DNA of 64,000 nt from Cedecea colo. GTDB lineage: Bacteria; Pseudomonadota; Gammaproteobacteria; Enterobacterales; Enterobacteriaceae. The position numbers were made by a program, and so were the translations under genes. The stretch spans positions 496,001-560,000 of the forward strand of contig NZ_SOYS01000002.1 of NCBI RefSeq assembly GCF_011808225.1, given 5' to 3'. Shown here one piece after another: positions 46,401 to 54,202 of the stretch (positions are counted from its first letter, which is position 1; each line of letters starts with the position of its first letter). The notes under the pieces were generated by a model, which did not search any database, was not told where the DNA came from, and saw only the letters and a program-made list of their open reading frames with translations.

Positions 46401-46426
46401 AAAAAAAGCCCCGCTATTGAGAGGCT
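46401..46426 (-). terminator. intrinsic terminator
   Basis: Stem AGCCTC/GGGGCT (one G-U pair) followed by seven T, upstream of the KilA-N leader. Confidence 0.7.
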
Positions 46427-46446
46427 CTTGTGATATGGACTTCTTC

Positions 46447-46728
46447 TTATTCAGGATTGACAGGCTTTACCAACGATTTCAGGTGCTGAATTACCGGAGC
46501 AAAGAATTCAATGCCAAGCTTGTCCGCTGCATATTTCGCTACATCGAAAATCTTCTCTACATCCTCGGCAGCGTAATAAACAGTGTTAGTTTTCTCGACC
46601 GCTGCCTTCACGGCTTCCGCGTTCGGATCTGCTACTACTGCGGGTTGTACTTCTACGGTATCAATCACGGTCTTTTCCTTATTTTCTGGCTGCTTTTTGG
46701 TAAGGAACCACTTAATGGGATTGAACAT
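46447..46728 (-). CDS. phage protein of unknown function next to lysis genes
   Basis: 93 aa (FNPIKWFLTKKQPENKEKTV). Lys-rich N terminus then an amphipathic helical domain (IFDVAKYAADKLGIEFFAPV). Start overlaps the Rz1-like stop by 17 bases. No family recognised. Confidence 0.55.
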   Translation of the reverse strand: MFNPIKWFLTKKQPENKEKTVIDTVEVQPAVVADPNAEAVKAAVEKTNTVYYAAEDVEKIFDVAKYAADKLGIEFFAPVIQHLKSLVKPVNPE

Positions 46729-46945
46729 TGGATTTTTCTCCGCATAGCTTCACCCAGATATCGTTGTGATCGTTTATCGCCCGCACCGTCCGTATATCCA
46801 TAACGTCAGCATCTTTGCCGTGAGTGCGGATAGGTGCGTCTTGCGTGCAGAGTGAATCGATGGTTTTGGTTGGCGCTTCAGTCGTCGGAGTTGAATTGTG
46901 ATTTCCGCAACTTGTCACGCTGAGCATCATCACTGAGAGCAGCAT
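46712..46945 (-). CDS. Rz1-like outer-membrane spanin
   Basis: 77 aa from ATG 46945. N terminus MLLSVMMLSVTSCGNHNS is a lipoprotein signal with the lipobox Cys near residue 13, so it should anchor in the outer membrane. It overlaps the Rz-like gene in another frame, the classic Rz/Rz1 arrangement. Confidence 0.75.
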   Translation of the reverse strand: MLLSVMMLSVTSCGNHNSTPTTEAPTKTIDSLCTQDAPIRTHGKDADVMDIRTVRAINDHNDIWVKLCGEKSNVQSH

Positions 46946-47174
46946 TGCTTTGTTTAACACTGTTCGCTTTCTCCGTATTGTCAGACTGCTGTTTGGCAAC
47001 CGAAGTTACCTGTGCAGATTCAACCTTAGCCGCCGTAACGTCAGCTTTAGCCTGCGTCTCAGTGGTGCCGATTTTCTTACCGCCGAAATAAGCGCTGACC
47101 AATGCGGCCACTACAGCCAGCCCGGCCAGAATCTCTGTCCACCAGCCAGAAAGTAATGCTGTCAGTGTTGTCAT
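46878..47174 (-). CDS. Rz-like inner-membrane spanin
   Basis: 98 aa: one N-terminal transmembrane helix (ILAGLAVVAALVSAYFGG) and a periplasmic coiled coil rich in Lys/Gln/Ala. With the Rz1-like lipoprotein it would fuse inner and outer membranes in the last step of lysis. ATGA overlap with the membrane protein gene upstream. Confidence 0.78.
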   Translation of the reverse strand: MTTLTALLSGWWTEILAGLAVVAALVSAYFGGKKIGTTETQAKADVTAAKVESAQVTSVAKQQSDNTEKANSVKQSNAALSDDAQRDKLRKSQFNSDD

Positions 47175-47515
47175 GGCTGCGTGTCCAGTTGTTGCTTCTT
47201 CTCAACAAGGCGTTTCTGCCGGACAAACTGAGAGATAACCGCCATCGCCACCATAAAGGCGCCAATGAATCCCAGATAGTTCTGGGGCAGGAATGACTTA
47301 ATGTCAGGTGGAAGCATATTCCAGCCATTCATCGCAGCGTCAGGGAATGACTGTACCCATGCGCTTAATGCAGAGCCGATACTTGCCAGCCAGACTGACC
47401 AGGCTTTAAACAGGAGCTTCGCGTGGGCCACAAACTCAAGTGAACTATATTTGCGAATAAGCAGCACGGCCAGAATCGCGATAAGCACGATAACCAGCCA
47501 GGTGATAAAGGTCAT
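47171..47515 (-). CDS. holin-type membrane protein
   Basis: 114 aa with an N-terminal helix (FITWLVIVLIAILAVLLI) and a C-terminal helix (LGFIGAFMVAMAVISQFV), ending in a charged tail. Placed between spanin and lysozyme genes, so holin or antiholin function is likely. Confidence 0.65.
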   Translation of the reverse strand: MTFITWLVIVLIAILAVLLIRKYSSLEFVAHAKLLFKAWSVWLASIGSALSAWVQSFPDAAMNGWNMLPPDIKSFLPQNYLGFIGAFMVAMAVISQFVRQKRLVEKKQQLDTQP

Positions 47516-47979
47516 ATCAGCCCCTTATAGATATCGTATGTACCGGTGCGGATTACTTCTGCGTGACGTTGCGCTCTTTTAGGCGTCTGTTTGCTCCACA
47601 AGCTGTCCAGCATGCCAGCCGATGCGCCGGTGAAGTTTCCAGCCGCTATCATAGCGAGTGTATTTTTGAAACCGGCCAGCCCATCCACGCCCATCTGATA
47701 AGCCATGCTCACAAGAATATCTTTGCGCTCTGCGTTGCACTGCTTCATAGCCGCAACGATGTTTGGTTTTGAGTTCATCTCTTTAACCGTGGCATCAACA
47801 AATGACTGTAGCCATACGTCGCTTACTTCCCGGGGCACAGTAAATGTGTAGTTGCTCAACGCTGCGCCTTTTGGGCCAATCTTGATCCCTGTCGCTACAG
47901 TCGGATAGCCTTCTGTGTCGATATAGGGCTTTGCTCTGTAGCCTTCTTCAAAAGTAAGGATCGGGATTATCTGGCTCAT
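47512..47979 (-). CDS. endolysin, glycoside hydrolase family 24 lysozyme
   Basis: 155 aa, T4-lysozyme type. Catalytic triad visible at the N terminus: Glu in FEEGYRAKPY, Asp in YIDTEGYPT and Thr in YPTVATGIKIG. No signal-arrest N-terminal helix, so export depends on the holin. Four-base overlaps on both sides. Confidence 0.85.
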   Translation of the reverse strand: MSQIIPILTFEEGYRAKPYIDTEGYPTVATGIKIGPKGAALSNYTFTVPREVSDVWLQSFVDATVKEMNSKPNIVAAMKQCNAERKDILVSMAYQMGVDGLAGFKNTLAMIAAGNFTGASAGMLDSLWSKQTPKRAQRHAEVIRTGTYDIYKGLI

Positions 47980-48224
47980 TTCGCCTCATCCTCTTTAACG
48001 ACTTTGTTAACTTCGGTGGCTGTCTGCTTTGGCAGAGCATCCAGCTTCTTCTGTATGCCGCCTACCGCCACATCACGCTGACTGGCTTTTTCTGCATACT
48101 CAGATCGGGCAATAAAGTATCCGGAAGTGACGCCCCCCAGATAGATGCCGAACGCGGTCATAAAGATGACCAGCCACATTCGCCATGTAATGGAAAATTC
48201 TTCGGACGTTAATTTCATGTTCAT
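47976..48224 (-). CDS. small membrane protein, holin candidate
   Basis: 82 aa; one strong transmembrane segment (WLVIFMTAFGIYLGGVTSGY) followed by a charged helical tail. A class II/III or accessory holin is plausible. Immediately upstream of the lysozyme gene. Confidence 0.6.
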   Translation of the reverse strand: MNMKLTSEEFSITWRMWLVIFMTAFGIYLGGVTSGYFIARSEYAEKASQRDVAVGGIQKKLDALPKQTATEVNKVVKEDEAK

Positions 48225-48634
48225 CGTGGAACCCCCAGCGATGTGCGGAGTTGGTTTATTTCGCTTATGAGGTTCTTATTAGAAGTGGTCAGGTCTGAAA
48301 CTTGGTTTTTAAGTGATTCGTTTTGTTCAACAAGTAGCTGCTGAGAGTTTTCGATTATCTGGAGGCGGGCCTGTGTTTCAGTGATCGTCTTCCAGTAGTC
48401 GCGGATAGTCTTTTCTTTGTCGCCGACTTCTTTTCTCAGCTCTTCGTTGTTTGCCTCAAGGCGATCGATAAGCTTTTCCTGACGTTCGAGCATGTCCACA
48501 TGCTGATTGTCATTTTCATTGCGAACTTTGTTTGTTAACCAGAAACGACTGAAGGCCATCCATCCGTTAATAGCTACAGATACAGAAGCTCCCATCCCTA
48601 TCAGGGTCTCTTTTGTAATGAACTCAATTGCCAT
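48221..48634 (-). CDS. membrane-anchored coiled-coil lysis-cassette protein
   Basis: 137 aa. N-terminal hydrophobic segment (LIGMGASVSVAINGWMAF), then a ~100-residue coiled coil. First gene of the lysis cassette. Family not recognised. Confidence 0.6.
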   Translation of the reverse strand: MAIEFITKETLIGMGASVSVAINGWMAFSRFWLTNKVRNENDNQHVDMLERQEKLIDRLEANNEELRKEVGDKEKTIRDYWKTITETQARLQIIENSQQLLVEQNESLKNQVSDLTTSNKNLISEINQLRTSLGVPR

Positions 48635-48872
48635 AAGGTCGATCTCCGACCATTGTCGGCTTATTTATTGTGTGTAGAGAAAGCGCCACTCATGCCACGG
48701 CACGTTATCTATGAGTGAAAGTGATTGCTGGATGGTTGGCGCTAAATAGAAAAAGGCAGATCTGTGGCGACCTTGCTTTGATATGTACTCCGTTTCGTGG
48801 AGCTAACGGGATGGAGCGCTACTCATCCGCCCGGGCGGAACTTATTTTCGGCTTTAATGCCCTTGCCGCATT

Positions 48873-48948
48873 TGGTGCCGGTTAACGGACTTGAACCGCT
48901 ACCCATCCCCTTACAAGGGGGCCGCTCTACCATTGGAGCTAAACCGGC
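48873..48948 (-). tRNA. phage tRNA-Thr(UGU)
   Basis: Complete cloverleaf: acceptor GCCGGTT/AACCGGC, D arm GCTC/GAGC, anticodon loop CTTGTAA (anticodon TGT), TTCAAGT T-loop, CCA encoded. The anticodon stem has a G-A at its base. Lies 5 bp from the tRNA-Asn. Confidence 0.9.
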
Positions 48949-48953
48949 TAATT

Positions 48954-49028
48954 TGGCGGGGCAGGAAGGATTCGAACCTTCGACCATTCGGTTAACAGCC
49001 GAACGCACAACCGCTGTGCTTCTGACCC
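48954..49028 (-). tRNA. phage tRNA-Asn(GUU)
   Basis: Cloverleaf with anticodon loop CTGTTAA (anticodon GTT), D arm GCAC/GTGC, T loop TTCGAAT and encoded CCA. The acceptor stem GGGTCAG/CTGCCCC has a U-C mismatch at its fourth pair, so charging or stability may be reduced. Confidence 0.85.
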
Positions 49029-49035
49029 AGAAACG

Positions 49036-49071
49036 AGAAAAGCCACCGGCTATTAACCTGGTGGCTTTTCT
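49036..49071 (-). terminator. probable tR' terminator
   Basis: Perfect 12-bp stem AGAAAAGCCACC/GGTGGCTTTTCT, about 60 bp downstream of the candidate late promoter and downstream of the Q-like gene. This is the position of lambda tR', read through only with Q. The arms' own T tract can work in both directions. Confidence 0.72.
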
Positions 49072-49133
49072 TTAGTGATGCTTCATTTCGTCATCACCGC
49101 GCTCTTTCGCTATTGCTCCCGAGCATACCTAGA

Positions 49134-49161
49134 AATATACACTTTCATTTCGCAAAATCAA
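49134..49161 (-). promoter_or_regulatory. candidate late promoter pR'
   Basis: -35 TTGATT (49156-49161), -10 TATATT (49134-49139), 16-bp spacer, just after the Q-like gene and before the terminator. It would drive tRNA, lysis, head and tail genes as one late transcript. Confidence 0.6.
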
Positions 49162-49185
49162 CTCATTGCGGAAATATTTTTCCTT

Positions 49186-49809
49186 TCATGCTGCAATTAG
49201 AGAATTTTCATACTCCATTTCACGCTTAAGTGCATAAAACATTTCCTCATCCAGTATTTTCGAGCACCACACTACACGTCGGCGCGAGGCCTGAATATCC
49301 ATTCCTGTGTGATAGCTGATTAGCCTGGCAATGTCTTGCGGGCATTTGCGCTCGCAGTATTGTTTAATGGCTACATCGCGAACCGGGCTGTCTCGGTTAA
49401 TGGTTTTGCATAGAACTCTTTCTACGAAAGCAGCATCATCGGATTCTTTGGCGAGAGCGATGATGTTGCTTAGTGAAGATTGAGGTATAACCAGGTCGCG
49501 GGCTTTTCGGTATAACTCTTCTCCGCGTAATGCGCCACCCTCTTCGCTGTAGAGATACTTAACCACCCCTTCGATTTGCTCCCCTTTGTCAGCGCTCCAC
49601 TGGCTGCGGATCATCAATCTGCCGATGACGTTAATAGCCCCTGCTGGTGAATCGTCACCACGGTTAACCCTTCCCCACACAGCAAGCATGTAATGTACCC
49701 AGGCTTGTTGCTTCTTCGTGATTGCTCGCTTCGGATGTTTCCATGTTCGCCGTAGGTGGGCTTCATCCACGATTGATGGAAGATGGTAAATCGCATCGAC
49801 CTTTCTCAT
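49186..49809 (-). CDS. Q-like late antiterminator (DUF1133-like)
   Basis: 207 aa at the end of the nin region, directly before the late promoter, the Q position in all lambdoid phages. Contains a Cys pair-like segment (KQYCERKCPQDIARL) and an HTH-like basic stretch (MDIQASRRRVVWCSKIL). The sequence is of the DUF1133 kind rather than lambda Q. Function assigned by position and family association. Confidence 0.72.
   Translation of the reverse strand: MRKVDAIYHLPSIVDEAHLRRTWKHPKRAITKKQQAWVHYMLAVWGRVNRGDDSPAGAINVIGRLMIRSQWSADKGEQIEGVVKYLYSEEGGALRGEELYRKARDLVIPQSSLSNIIALAKESDDAAFVERVLCKTINRDSPVRDVAIKQYCERKCPQDIARLISYHTGMDIQASRRRVVWCSKILDEEMFYALKREMEYENSLIAA
49336..49368 (+). promoter_or_regulatory. 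CII-dependent anti-Q promoter (paQ-like)
   Basis: TTGC-n6-TTGC (49336-49349) is an exact CII repeat on the strand opposite to Q, and a good -10, TTTAAT, follows 13 bases later (49363-49368), the same spacing as lambda pRE. In lambda, paQ makes antisense RNA to Q and delays lysis. Confidence 0.7.
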
Positions 49810-50030
49810 TCCGCCTCCGCTATCAATTCGTCATGGTTCAGGTAAAGCCCCCAGCAGCTAACCAACATGCTTGCCTTCACAACCGCCTTTTCCTCATTGC
49901 ACCAACGACAGAACCAACTGACAGCGCCATCTACTTCCTGCTTTACCTGCCCTTGATTGTCGAAGTGCACCGGGTACACAACGTCATCGAATACAGCAGC
50001 GGTGGTCATTGGGTAACGTATGGTTTTCAT
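49806..50030 (-). CDS. small phage protein of the nin region
   Basis: 74 aa with a central [21 protein letters not shown] segment (Cys pair plus helix). ATGA overlaps with ninG upstream and Q downstream. Not recognised. Confidence 0.55.
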   Translation of the reverse strand: MKTIRYPMTTAAVFDDVVYPVHFDNQGQVKQEVDGAVSWFCRWCNEEKAVVKASMLVSCWGLYLNHDELIAEAE

Positions 50031-50635
50031 GCTGCTTGCTCCCGTTGGTTAATCAGTTCTTTAAGCTTCTGCTGATACTCAGCTTTGATTGCCTTGCATT
50101 CATCAACCGTCCAGCGGTGGCGGTCGTGATTCGACTCAATGCTCTCAACTTCCGCCAGGCCAATGCGCCTGATAAGCTCAGCTCTGTACGGGACTAAATT
50201 CCCGCTCTTGTGCTGATTGCAAACTGAACATTGCTTCCATATTTGGCGAGGATCGAACCTTAGCTGTGGTGCGGCGGCCGTAGTGCGATAGTGGCCAGCA
50301 TCCCATTGAGCGGCGCTCAACGTTCCACATGAAACGCAGGGAAGGTATTTATCTCTCTCACGGATGTAGGCATTAACTGCTTGCTGGGCTTGCTTGATGA
50401 AATAACTGCGGGGCTGTACTGCTAACTTGCGGACTTTTAAACTTCGTCGTTCCTGCTGGGCTTCATCCTTTCGTCGTCGTTCTGCTTTCTGTATCGCGTT
50501 CTGACGGTCTTTCTCTCTCTTGGCTAGTGCTATTACGGTTCCGCAATCTGCGCTACACCAGGTTTGATTCTGGAAGGCTGGATGAAACCATTCCCGGCAC
50601 TCAGGATTCTTGCACCGCTTTCTGGGTTTCCTCAT
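50027..50635 (-). CDS. ninG: recombination protein NinG (Rap)
   Basis: 202 aa. N-terminal zinc-binding-type cysteines ([20 protein letters not shown]) and second motif [19 protein letters not shown] ... [12 protein letters not shown] (HNH-like). Lambda NinG (Rap) is a Holliday-junction endonuclease helping recombination. Overlaps ninF. Confidence 0.85.
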   Translation of the reverse strand: MRKPRKRCKNPECREWFHPAFQNQTWCSADCGTVIALAKREKDRQNAIQKAERRRKDEAQQERRSLKVRKLAVQPRSYFIKQAQQAVNAYIRERDKYLPCVSCGTLSAAQWDAGHYRTTAAAPQLRFDPRQIWKQCSVCNQHKSGNLVPYRAELIRRIGLAEVESIESNHDRHRWTVDECKAIKAEYQQKLKELINQREQAA

Positions 50636-50756
50636 CTCGAATTACTCCGTGGGGATAGGTTTCATCTGGTGCCAGTGGCTTTGTACATGCTGCGCAATAT
50701 CCTGCTGCTGCGTTGCAGGTGCGTTGATATGAGGTGATGGATTCAGGGCTTAGCAT
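50601..50756 (-). CDS. NinF-like small protein
   Basis: 51 aa read directly ([13 protein letters not shown]...). The start MLSP...Q and the Cys pair CAAC resemble lambda NinF. It overlaps ninG by 35 bases and the ninX-like gene by 14, consistent with nin-region packing. Confidence 0.65.
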   Translation of the reverse strand: MLSPESITSYQRTCNAAAGYCAACTKPLAPDETYPHGVIRDEETQKAVQES

Positions 50757-51135
50757 TGTCTTTATCCCGCATCATGAGGAAGAGAATCATCGCTGCGCGA
50801 AGTGGTTTTTTCTCATCGCCGTAATACTTATCACCGGCCAATGAAGTTGCTCTGCACCATGCGTTTTGTGGCGTGTCATATCCGTCATTATCAAAATTAA
50901 TGCTGATTAGGTTATCGTGGATAATCGGCCAGGCGTCTGCCGGGTTGTTGCAGGGATTGAATGTTGCATACACCTCGTCATATTCGACATGCTCACCGAA
51001 TTGCACGTCGTTCAACTGCCACAAAAGCTCAATATCGTCGCCTTTACCGTTTTGATGGTGCTGGTTACCATTGGATAGAGCGTCCATAACCATCCCGTTA
51101 ATCTGCTGGTCACTCATCTGTGAATAGTCGGTCAT
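50743..51135 (-). CDS. NinX-like protein (DUF2591)
   Basis: 130 aa. Contains FNPCNNPADAWPIIHDNLIS and NAWCRATSLAG with MILFLMMRD at the end, the DUF2591 (NinX) pattern. Function unknown. Confidence 0.75.
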   Translation of the reverse strand: MTDYSQMSDQQINGMVMDALSNGNQHHQNGKGDDIELLWQLNDVQFGEHVEYDEVYATFNPCNNPADAWPIIHDNLISINFDNDGYDTPQNAWCRATSLAGDKYYGDEKKPLRAAMILFLMMRDKDNAKP

Positions 51136-51145
51136 GCTATTGCCC

Positions 51146-51595
51146 TCAGAAGTAGCTCTGTAGCTGGTTGAGTATCTGCGGGTCTTTAGTCCCGGCGAAT
51201 ACGTGTTTAATGGCGGCGTTAATCAGTGCGCTGTAGCAGCGTTCGAACTCGTCAGGTTCCATGTTCGCGTAAGCCAGGCTCTTGGCCCTCACCTTAAGTT
51301 CACCCTTGATGGTCGTGACGGTGTCAAAGAAGCCAGCAAGAATGGTTAGATTCTTTCTGAACTCTTCTTTCTGGGTATATTCGTCAGAGCAATCGTATCC
51401 GGCGTTCTCTGCTGCCCAATGAGCAAAACAGAAGCCGAAGAAGGCAAACACTTTTCGGTGAAAAGAGGGGTTTCGAGTGAGCTTGATTTCGGCGGTGTAC
51501 TGCTCGCCGTTCTTGAACTTGGTTAACCTGGGTAAGTCACTATCGAACGCTGGAACAAAAACGCCACCGGCATTCTTGACCATTTCGATCTGCAT
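51146..51595 (-). CDS. DUF1367 phage protein
   Basis: 149 aa. Pattern LTRNPSFHRKVFAFFGFCFAH and KSLAYANMEPDEFERCYSAL identifies DUF1367, the NinB-like position; the family is common in lambdoid phages. Function unknown. Confidence 0.75.
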   Translation of the reverse strand: MQIEMVKNAGGVFVPAFDSDLPRLTKFKNGEQYTAEIKLTRNPSFHRKVFAFFGFCFAHWAAENAGYDCSDEYTQKEEFRKNLTILAGFFDTVTTIKGELKVRAKSLAYANMEPDEFERCYSALINAAIKHVFAGTKDPQILNQLQSYF

Positions 51596-51602
51596 CGCTT
51601 CC

Positions 51603-51662
51603 TCACTTGCATAACAGCCTGAACATGAAGTAGATAAAGACGCAGATGACGATTAAATCCAT
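51603..51662 (-). CDS. 19-aa membrane microprotein ORF
   Basis: Short hydrophobic ORF (MDLIVICVFIYFMFRLLCK) whose ATG overlaps the upstream stop (TGATG) and has AAGGAG at proper distance. It ends eight bases before the next gene's start. Confidence 0.5.
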   Translation of the reverse strand: MDLIVICVFIYFMFRLLCK

Positions 51663-51829
51663 CAGCTATCTCCTTTAACGGTTCCATTGCTGTCACGGTA
51701 GTCATCAAGCGCCGCTGCAATAGTTTCTATCGGGTCGCTCTCCTGCCCGATAATCTCGTTAATATTTTTCTCATCTTCAACATCGAAGAAATATTTCAAT
51801 GCCAACATAATTTCTTCGTAAGCTTTCAT
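51662..51829 (-). CDS. small acidic phage protein, 55 aa
   Basis: Read directly: begins MKAYEEIMLALKYFFDVEDE, about one quarter Asp/Glu. ATG overlaps the upstream stop (ATGA) and has AGGAGAAGAGCA before it. No family recognised. Confidence 0.6.
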   Translation of the reverse strand: MKAYEEIMLALKYFFDVEDEKNINEIIGQESDPIETIAAALDDYRDSNGTVKGDS

Positions 51830-52179
51830 TGCTCTTCTCCTTTAACGGTTATGCCAGCGGCGAGTACTTTTCTTTTGCAGATGCCCAGGCACATGCCGAA
51901 GCCCATTGCCATATAGTCGTGGTTGGCGTCCGTTTCACCTTGGGATAGCATTGGCTTAGGAAGCTCAACGACGAGTGCGGCGCGGCTGGCAGTCCACGCC
52001 ATAAACATGGCCTGAATGTTGAGGTACAGATCTTCGTTATCGTCTTCGCCAACTGTGTATTCGTTCTCTTCCTCGTTGAAAGCATTAAACTGAAAGTCCT
52101 CCGTTTCGATGATTTCCCGCTTAAACCACGCTTCAAACTTCGCCCGCTCTTCATCAAGCTTTAGTGTTTCGTTTGTCAT
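51826..52179 (-). CDS. phage protein of unknown function
   Basis: 117 aa. N-terminal FEAWFKREIIET and middle LNIQAMFMAWTASRAALVVE are a frequent pattern among accessory genes of enterobacterial phages. Function unknown. Confidence 0.6.
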   Translation of the reverse strand: MTNETLKLDEERAKFEAWFKREIIETEDFQFNAFNEEENEYTVGEDDNEDLYLNIQAMFMAWTASRAALVVELPKPMLSQGETDANHDYMAMGFGMCLGICKRKVLAAGITVKGEEQ

Positions 52180-52190
52180 AAATCCCCCAT

Positions 52191-52215
52191 AAAAAAGGCC
52201 CGCGATTTGCGAGCC
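52191..52215 (-). terminator. intrinsic terminator in the nin region
   Basis: Stem GGCTCGC/GCGGGCC (one G-U) followed by six T, between two small genes; needs N-modified polymerase for readthrough to Q. Confidence 0.82.
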
Positions 52216-52217
52216 TG

Positions 52218-52397
52218 TTAAACCAGTTTCATTAGATGCGCTATTAGCGGAATGACTGCTATCACTACTGAAAATCTAATGATGTAGCCATTTCCAAGCA
52301 CTCTGTATCCATTCTCCCAGGTAATAAAACACATCACCGCCAGGAAAATATGAAAGAGTGCCAGTAGGCCAATCCCCCAGATAATTGCTTCTTTCAT
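52218..52397 (-). CDS. small membrane protein, 59 aa
   Basis: Two hydrophobic helices (AIIWGIGLLALFHIFLAVMC and FSVVIAVIPLIAHLMKL). ATGA overlap with the HTH gene upstream; a terminator follows. Function unknown. Confidence 0.6.
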   Translation of the reverse strand: MKEAIIWGIGLLALFHIFLAVMCFITWENGYRVLGNGYIIRFSVVIAVIPLIAHLMKLV

Positions 52398-52765
52398 GCT
52401 CGCACCTCACGCAGTCTCTTATTTAGCTCGTAGCCGGGCCAGTTCTGGCGGCACTCTTCAAATACCGGATTCCCCGGCGTCGGCTTCATGAAAATAACCT
52501 GCTTCACTGGCTCAGTCGCTGGACGATATGAACCTCTGCCGTACATCTCTGGCGGGCTTGATTTCACTGCCGAATAGCATCTGAATCCTTTCTTGCCGAC
52601 GCATGTCACACACCCAGCTTTACGCAGCTTCGTGACTGCATCGGACACTTTGCGAGAGTGACATCCCATCGCTTTCGCTATGCCTGAAAGGTTTATTCCG
52701 GGGCTGTGTTGGATGATTGTCCAGATTTGATATGCGCGGGATAGTTCTTTGATTCCGGTGTTCAT
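52394..52765 (-). CDS. winged-helix/HTH phage protein
   Basis: 123 aa from ATG 52765. N-terminal winged-helix pattern: [41 protein letters not shown]-terminal tail is Pro/Arg-rich. ATGA overlap with the chimeric gene. Possibly a regulator of the right operon. Confidence 0.6.
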   Translation of the reverse strand: MNTGIKELSRAYQIWTIIQHSPGINLSGIAKAMGCHSRKVSDAVTKLRKAGCVTCVGKKGFRCYSAVKSSPPEMYGRGSYRPATEPVKQVIFMKPTPGNPVFEECRQNWPGYELNKRLREVRA

Positions 52766-53175
52766 ACATCGGCTCCTCTGGTGTATTTCCGTTGCTTCTG
52801 ATCGGCCTGCGGTTTGAATGTGCACTTCTCCCGCGCTTCGCCCTGGTCGCAATCCATGAAGTGACCATTAACAAATCGTTGGTAGACGGTGCCAAGTGAA
52901 CCGAAGCGGTTCTTGGTTACGATGATTTCTGCGAATCGCGCTGCGTGACTGTTCTCGTCGTACACGGATTCGCGGTAAAGCATGATGATGGAGTCAGCGC
53001 AACGAAGCATTGCCAGGCAGATGTCCATATATTCGTGCTGTTCCAGCCCGCCTGGTAACACTGCAGGGTTAAGTACGACGTGTCCATAACACGCCTTGAT
53101 GTATGCGGCTTCATTAAAGGCTGCGCGGTTAAAGTCAGGTAGGCCGCTCATCGGGCCTGCGATGTAAATTTTCAT
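52762..53175 (-). CDS. DUF4406-DnaB C-terminal chimera
   Basis: 137 aa. Residues 1-65 ([20 protein letters not shown] ... [12 protein letters not shown]) are DUF4406, a nucleoside-deoxyribosyltransferase-like fold. From [13 protein letters not shown] onward (about residues 63-118) the sequence is the C-terminal end of a phage replicative helicase: [20 protein letters not shown] then QRFVNGHF. The junction falls where both parents share 'ADxIIML'. It probably arose when a gp12/DnaB-type replication module was replaced by the O/P type. Confidence 0.7.
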   Translation of the reverse strand: MKIYIAGPMSGLPDFNRAAFNEAAYIKACYGHVVLNPAVLPGGLEQHEYMDICLAMLRCADSIIMLYRESVYDENSHAARFAEIIVTKNRFGSLGTVYQRFVNGHFMDCDQGEAREKCTFKPQADQKQRKYTRGADV

Positions 53176-53504
53176 GCCGCACTCTCCGCCAGTTCTTTCA
53201 GGTTATCTTCCGTCAGAATCACGTCGCGTACTTCCCGGGTTAACGCTGCTTCCATCTTGCCCAGGCAGCCACGAATGCGGGTGATTTCCGATTCTGGAAA
53301 CAGGCTGTGGCTCATCGTGCGCAATGTCCCTTGCAGGTTGCGGTTGTTCACCTTGCCCGATAATGCTTTGGCACACTTACGCAGAGACTCACCAACCTTT
53401 CTGCCTTCAAGTCGTGCAAAGGATCGGCATAGTTCGAGAGTGAGGAGAGTGTCAGGGAACTCTTTATATTTACTTGCATGGATGATTTGTAATGCGGCGT
53501 TCAT
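53172..53504 (-). CDS. phage protein between P and the chimera
   Basis: 110 aa, helical and basic ([20 protein letters not shown]). ATGA overlaps on both sides. No family recognised; ren-like position in lambda, but no sequence support. Confidence 0.5.
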   Translation of the reverse strand: MNAALQIIHASKYKEFPDTLLTLELCRSFARLEGRKVGESLRKCAKALSGKVNNRNLQGTLRTMSHSLFPESEITRIRGCLGKMEAALTREVRDVILTEDNLKELAESAA

Positions 53505-54202
53505 GATTGAAGTCCTTTCTTCAGGCCAAACTTCGACCGGATTTCTGCGAGCTTATCCAGCGCCTTATCGTTGCTGACCGGGATGCTCAGTTTCGGTATT
53601 TGCACAACCGGTGCCGGTATAGCCTCTCCCGCCTCGATACGCTTCGACATGGCTTTGAGTTCACTGGCGCAGCGTTTGCGCAGTTCCGGCTCTGTGAGGT
53701 TGAGAGATCGCATCTGGTTAAACAGCGCGGTCACCATCCAGAAACAGGCTGGCGATTCCCATGGATAAGCTTCTGCCGAACTGTAATACCCACGGTCACG
53801 GCTGTACTTCATGACCATGCGGTAAAGCTCATCCAGGTCAGGCAAGCCGTTAGCCTTGATAATCCCCTGCTTGCACCATGCGATGAATTGCCCGGGCGAA
53901 GGCCAGAATGCCGACTCACTGGCTCGGGCATGCTGCATGCCAGCCGATAGTTGCTCACGACTCCTGATGCCATTCTCAGCGAATGCGGCGATCCACTGAC
54001 GTTTAGCGGCGGCTTCGTCAGACGGATTGCGAAACACTGTCGATACCGCAGCCGGGAATACTTGCTTCAGGTTCTGAAAAAGCGCGTCTACCAGCTTCTC
54101 AGCGTTTTCGTTAACGATGCTTACTGGCTCAGGGTTAGCCCCTGCCATGCTTGCCAGCGCACCGCCGTCTCGGTTGGCGATAATGCTCGTCAGATTTCTC
54201 AT
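53501..54202 (-). CDS. replication protein P (helicase loader)
   Basis: 233 aa from ATG 54202 (ATGA overlap with the O-like gene). Clear lambda P similarity: KRQWIAAFAENGI, WPSPGQFIAWCKQ, AYPWESPACFWMVTALFNQM and the C-terminal LAEIRSKFGLK. P recruits host DnaB to the O-origin complex. Confidence 0.88.
   Translation of the reverse strand: MRNLTSIIANRDGGALASMAGANPEPVSIVNENAEKLVDALFQNLKQVFPAAVSTVFRNPSDEAAAKRQWIAAFAENGIRSREQLSAGMQHARASESAFWPSPGQFIAWCKQGIIKANGLPDLDELYRMVMKYSRDRGYYSSAEAYPWESPACFWMVTALFNQMRSLNLTEPELRKRCASELKAMSKRIEAGEAIPAPVVQIPKLSIPVSNDKALDKLAEIRSKFGLKKGLQS

Noticed and set aside
48635-48872. Possible third tRNA or small gene upstream of the lysis cassette
   Set aside because: No cloverleaf and no ORF with start signals; only a small CCGAC/GTCGG hairpin before the coiled-coil gene.
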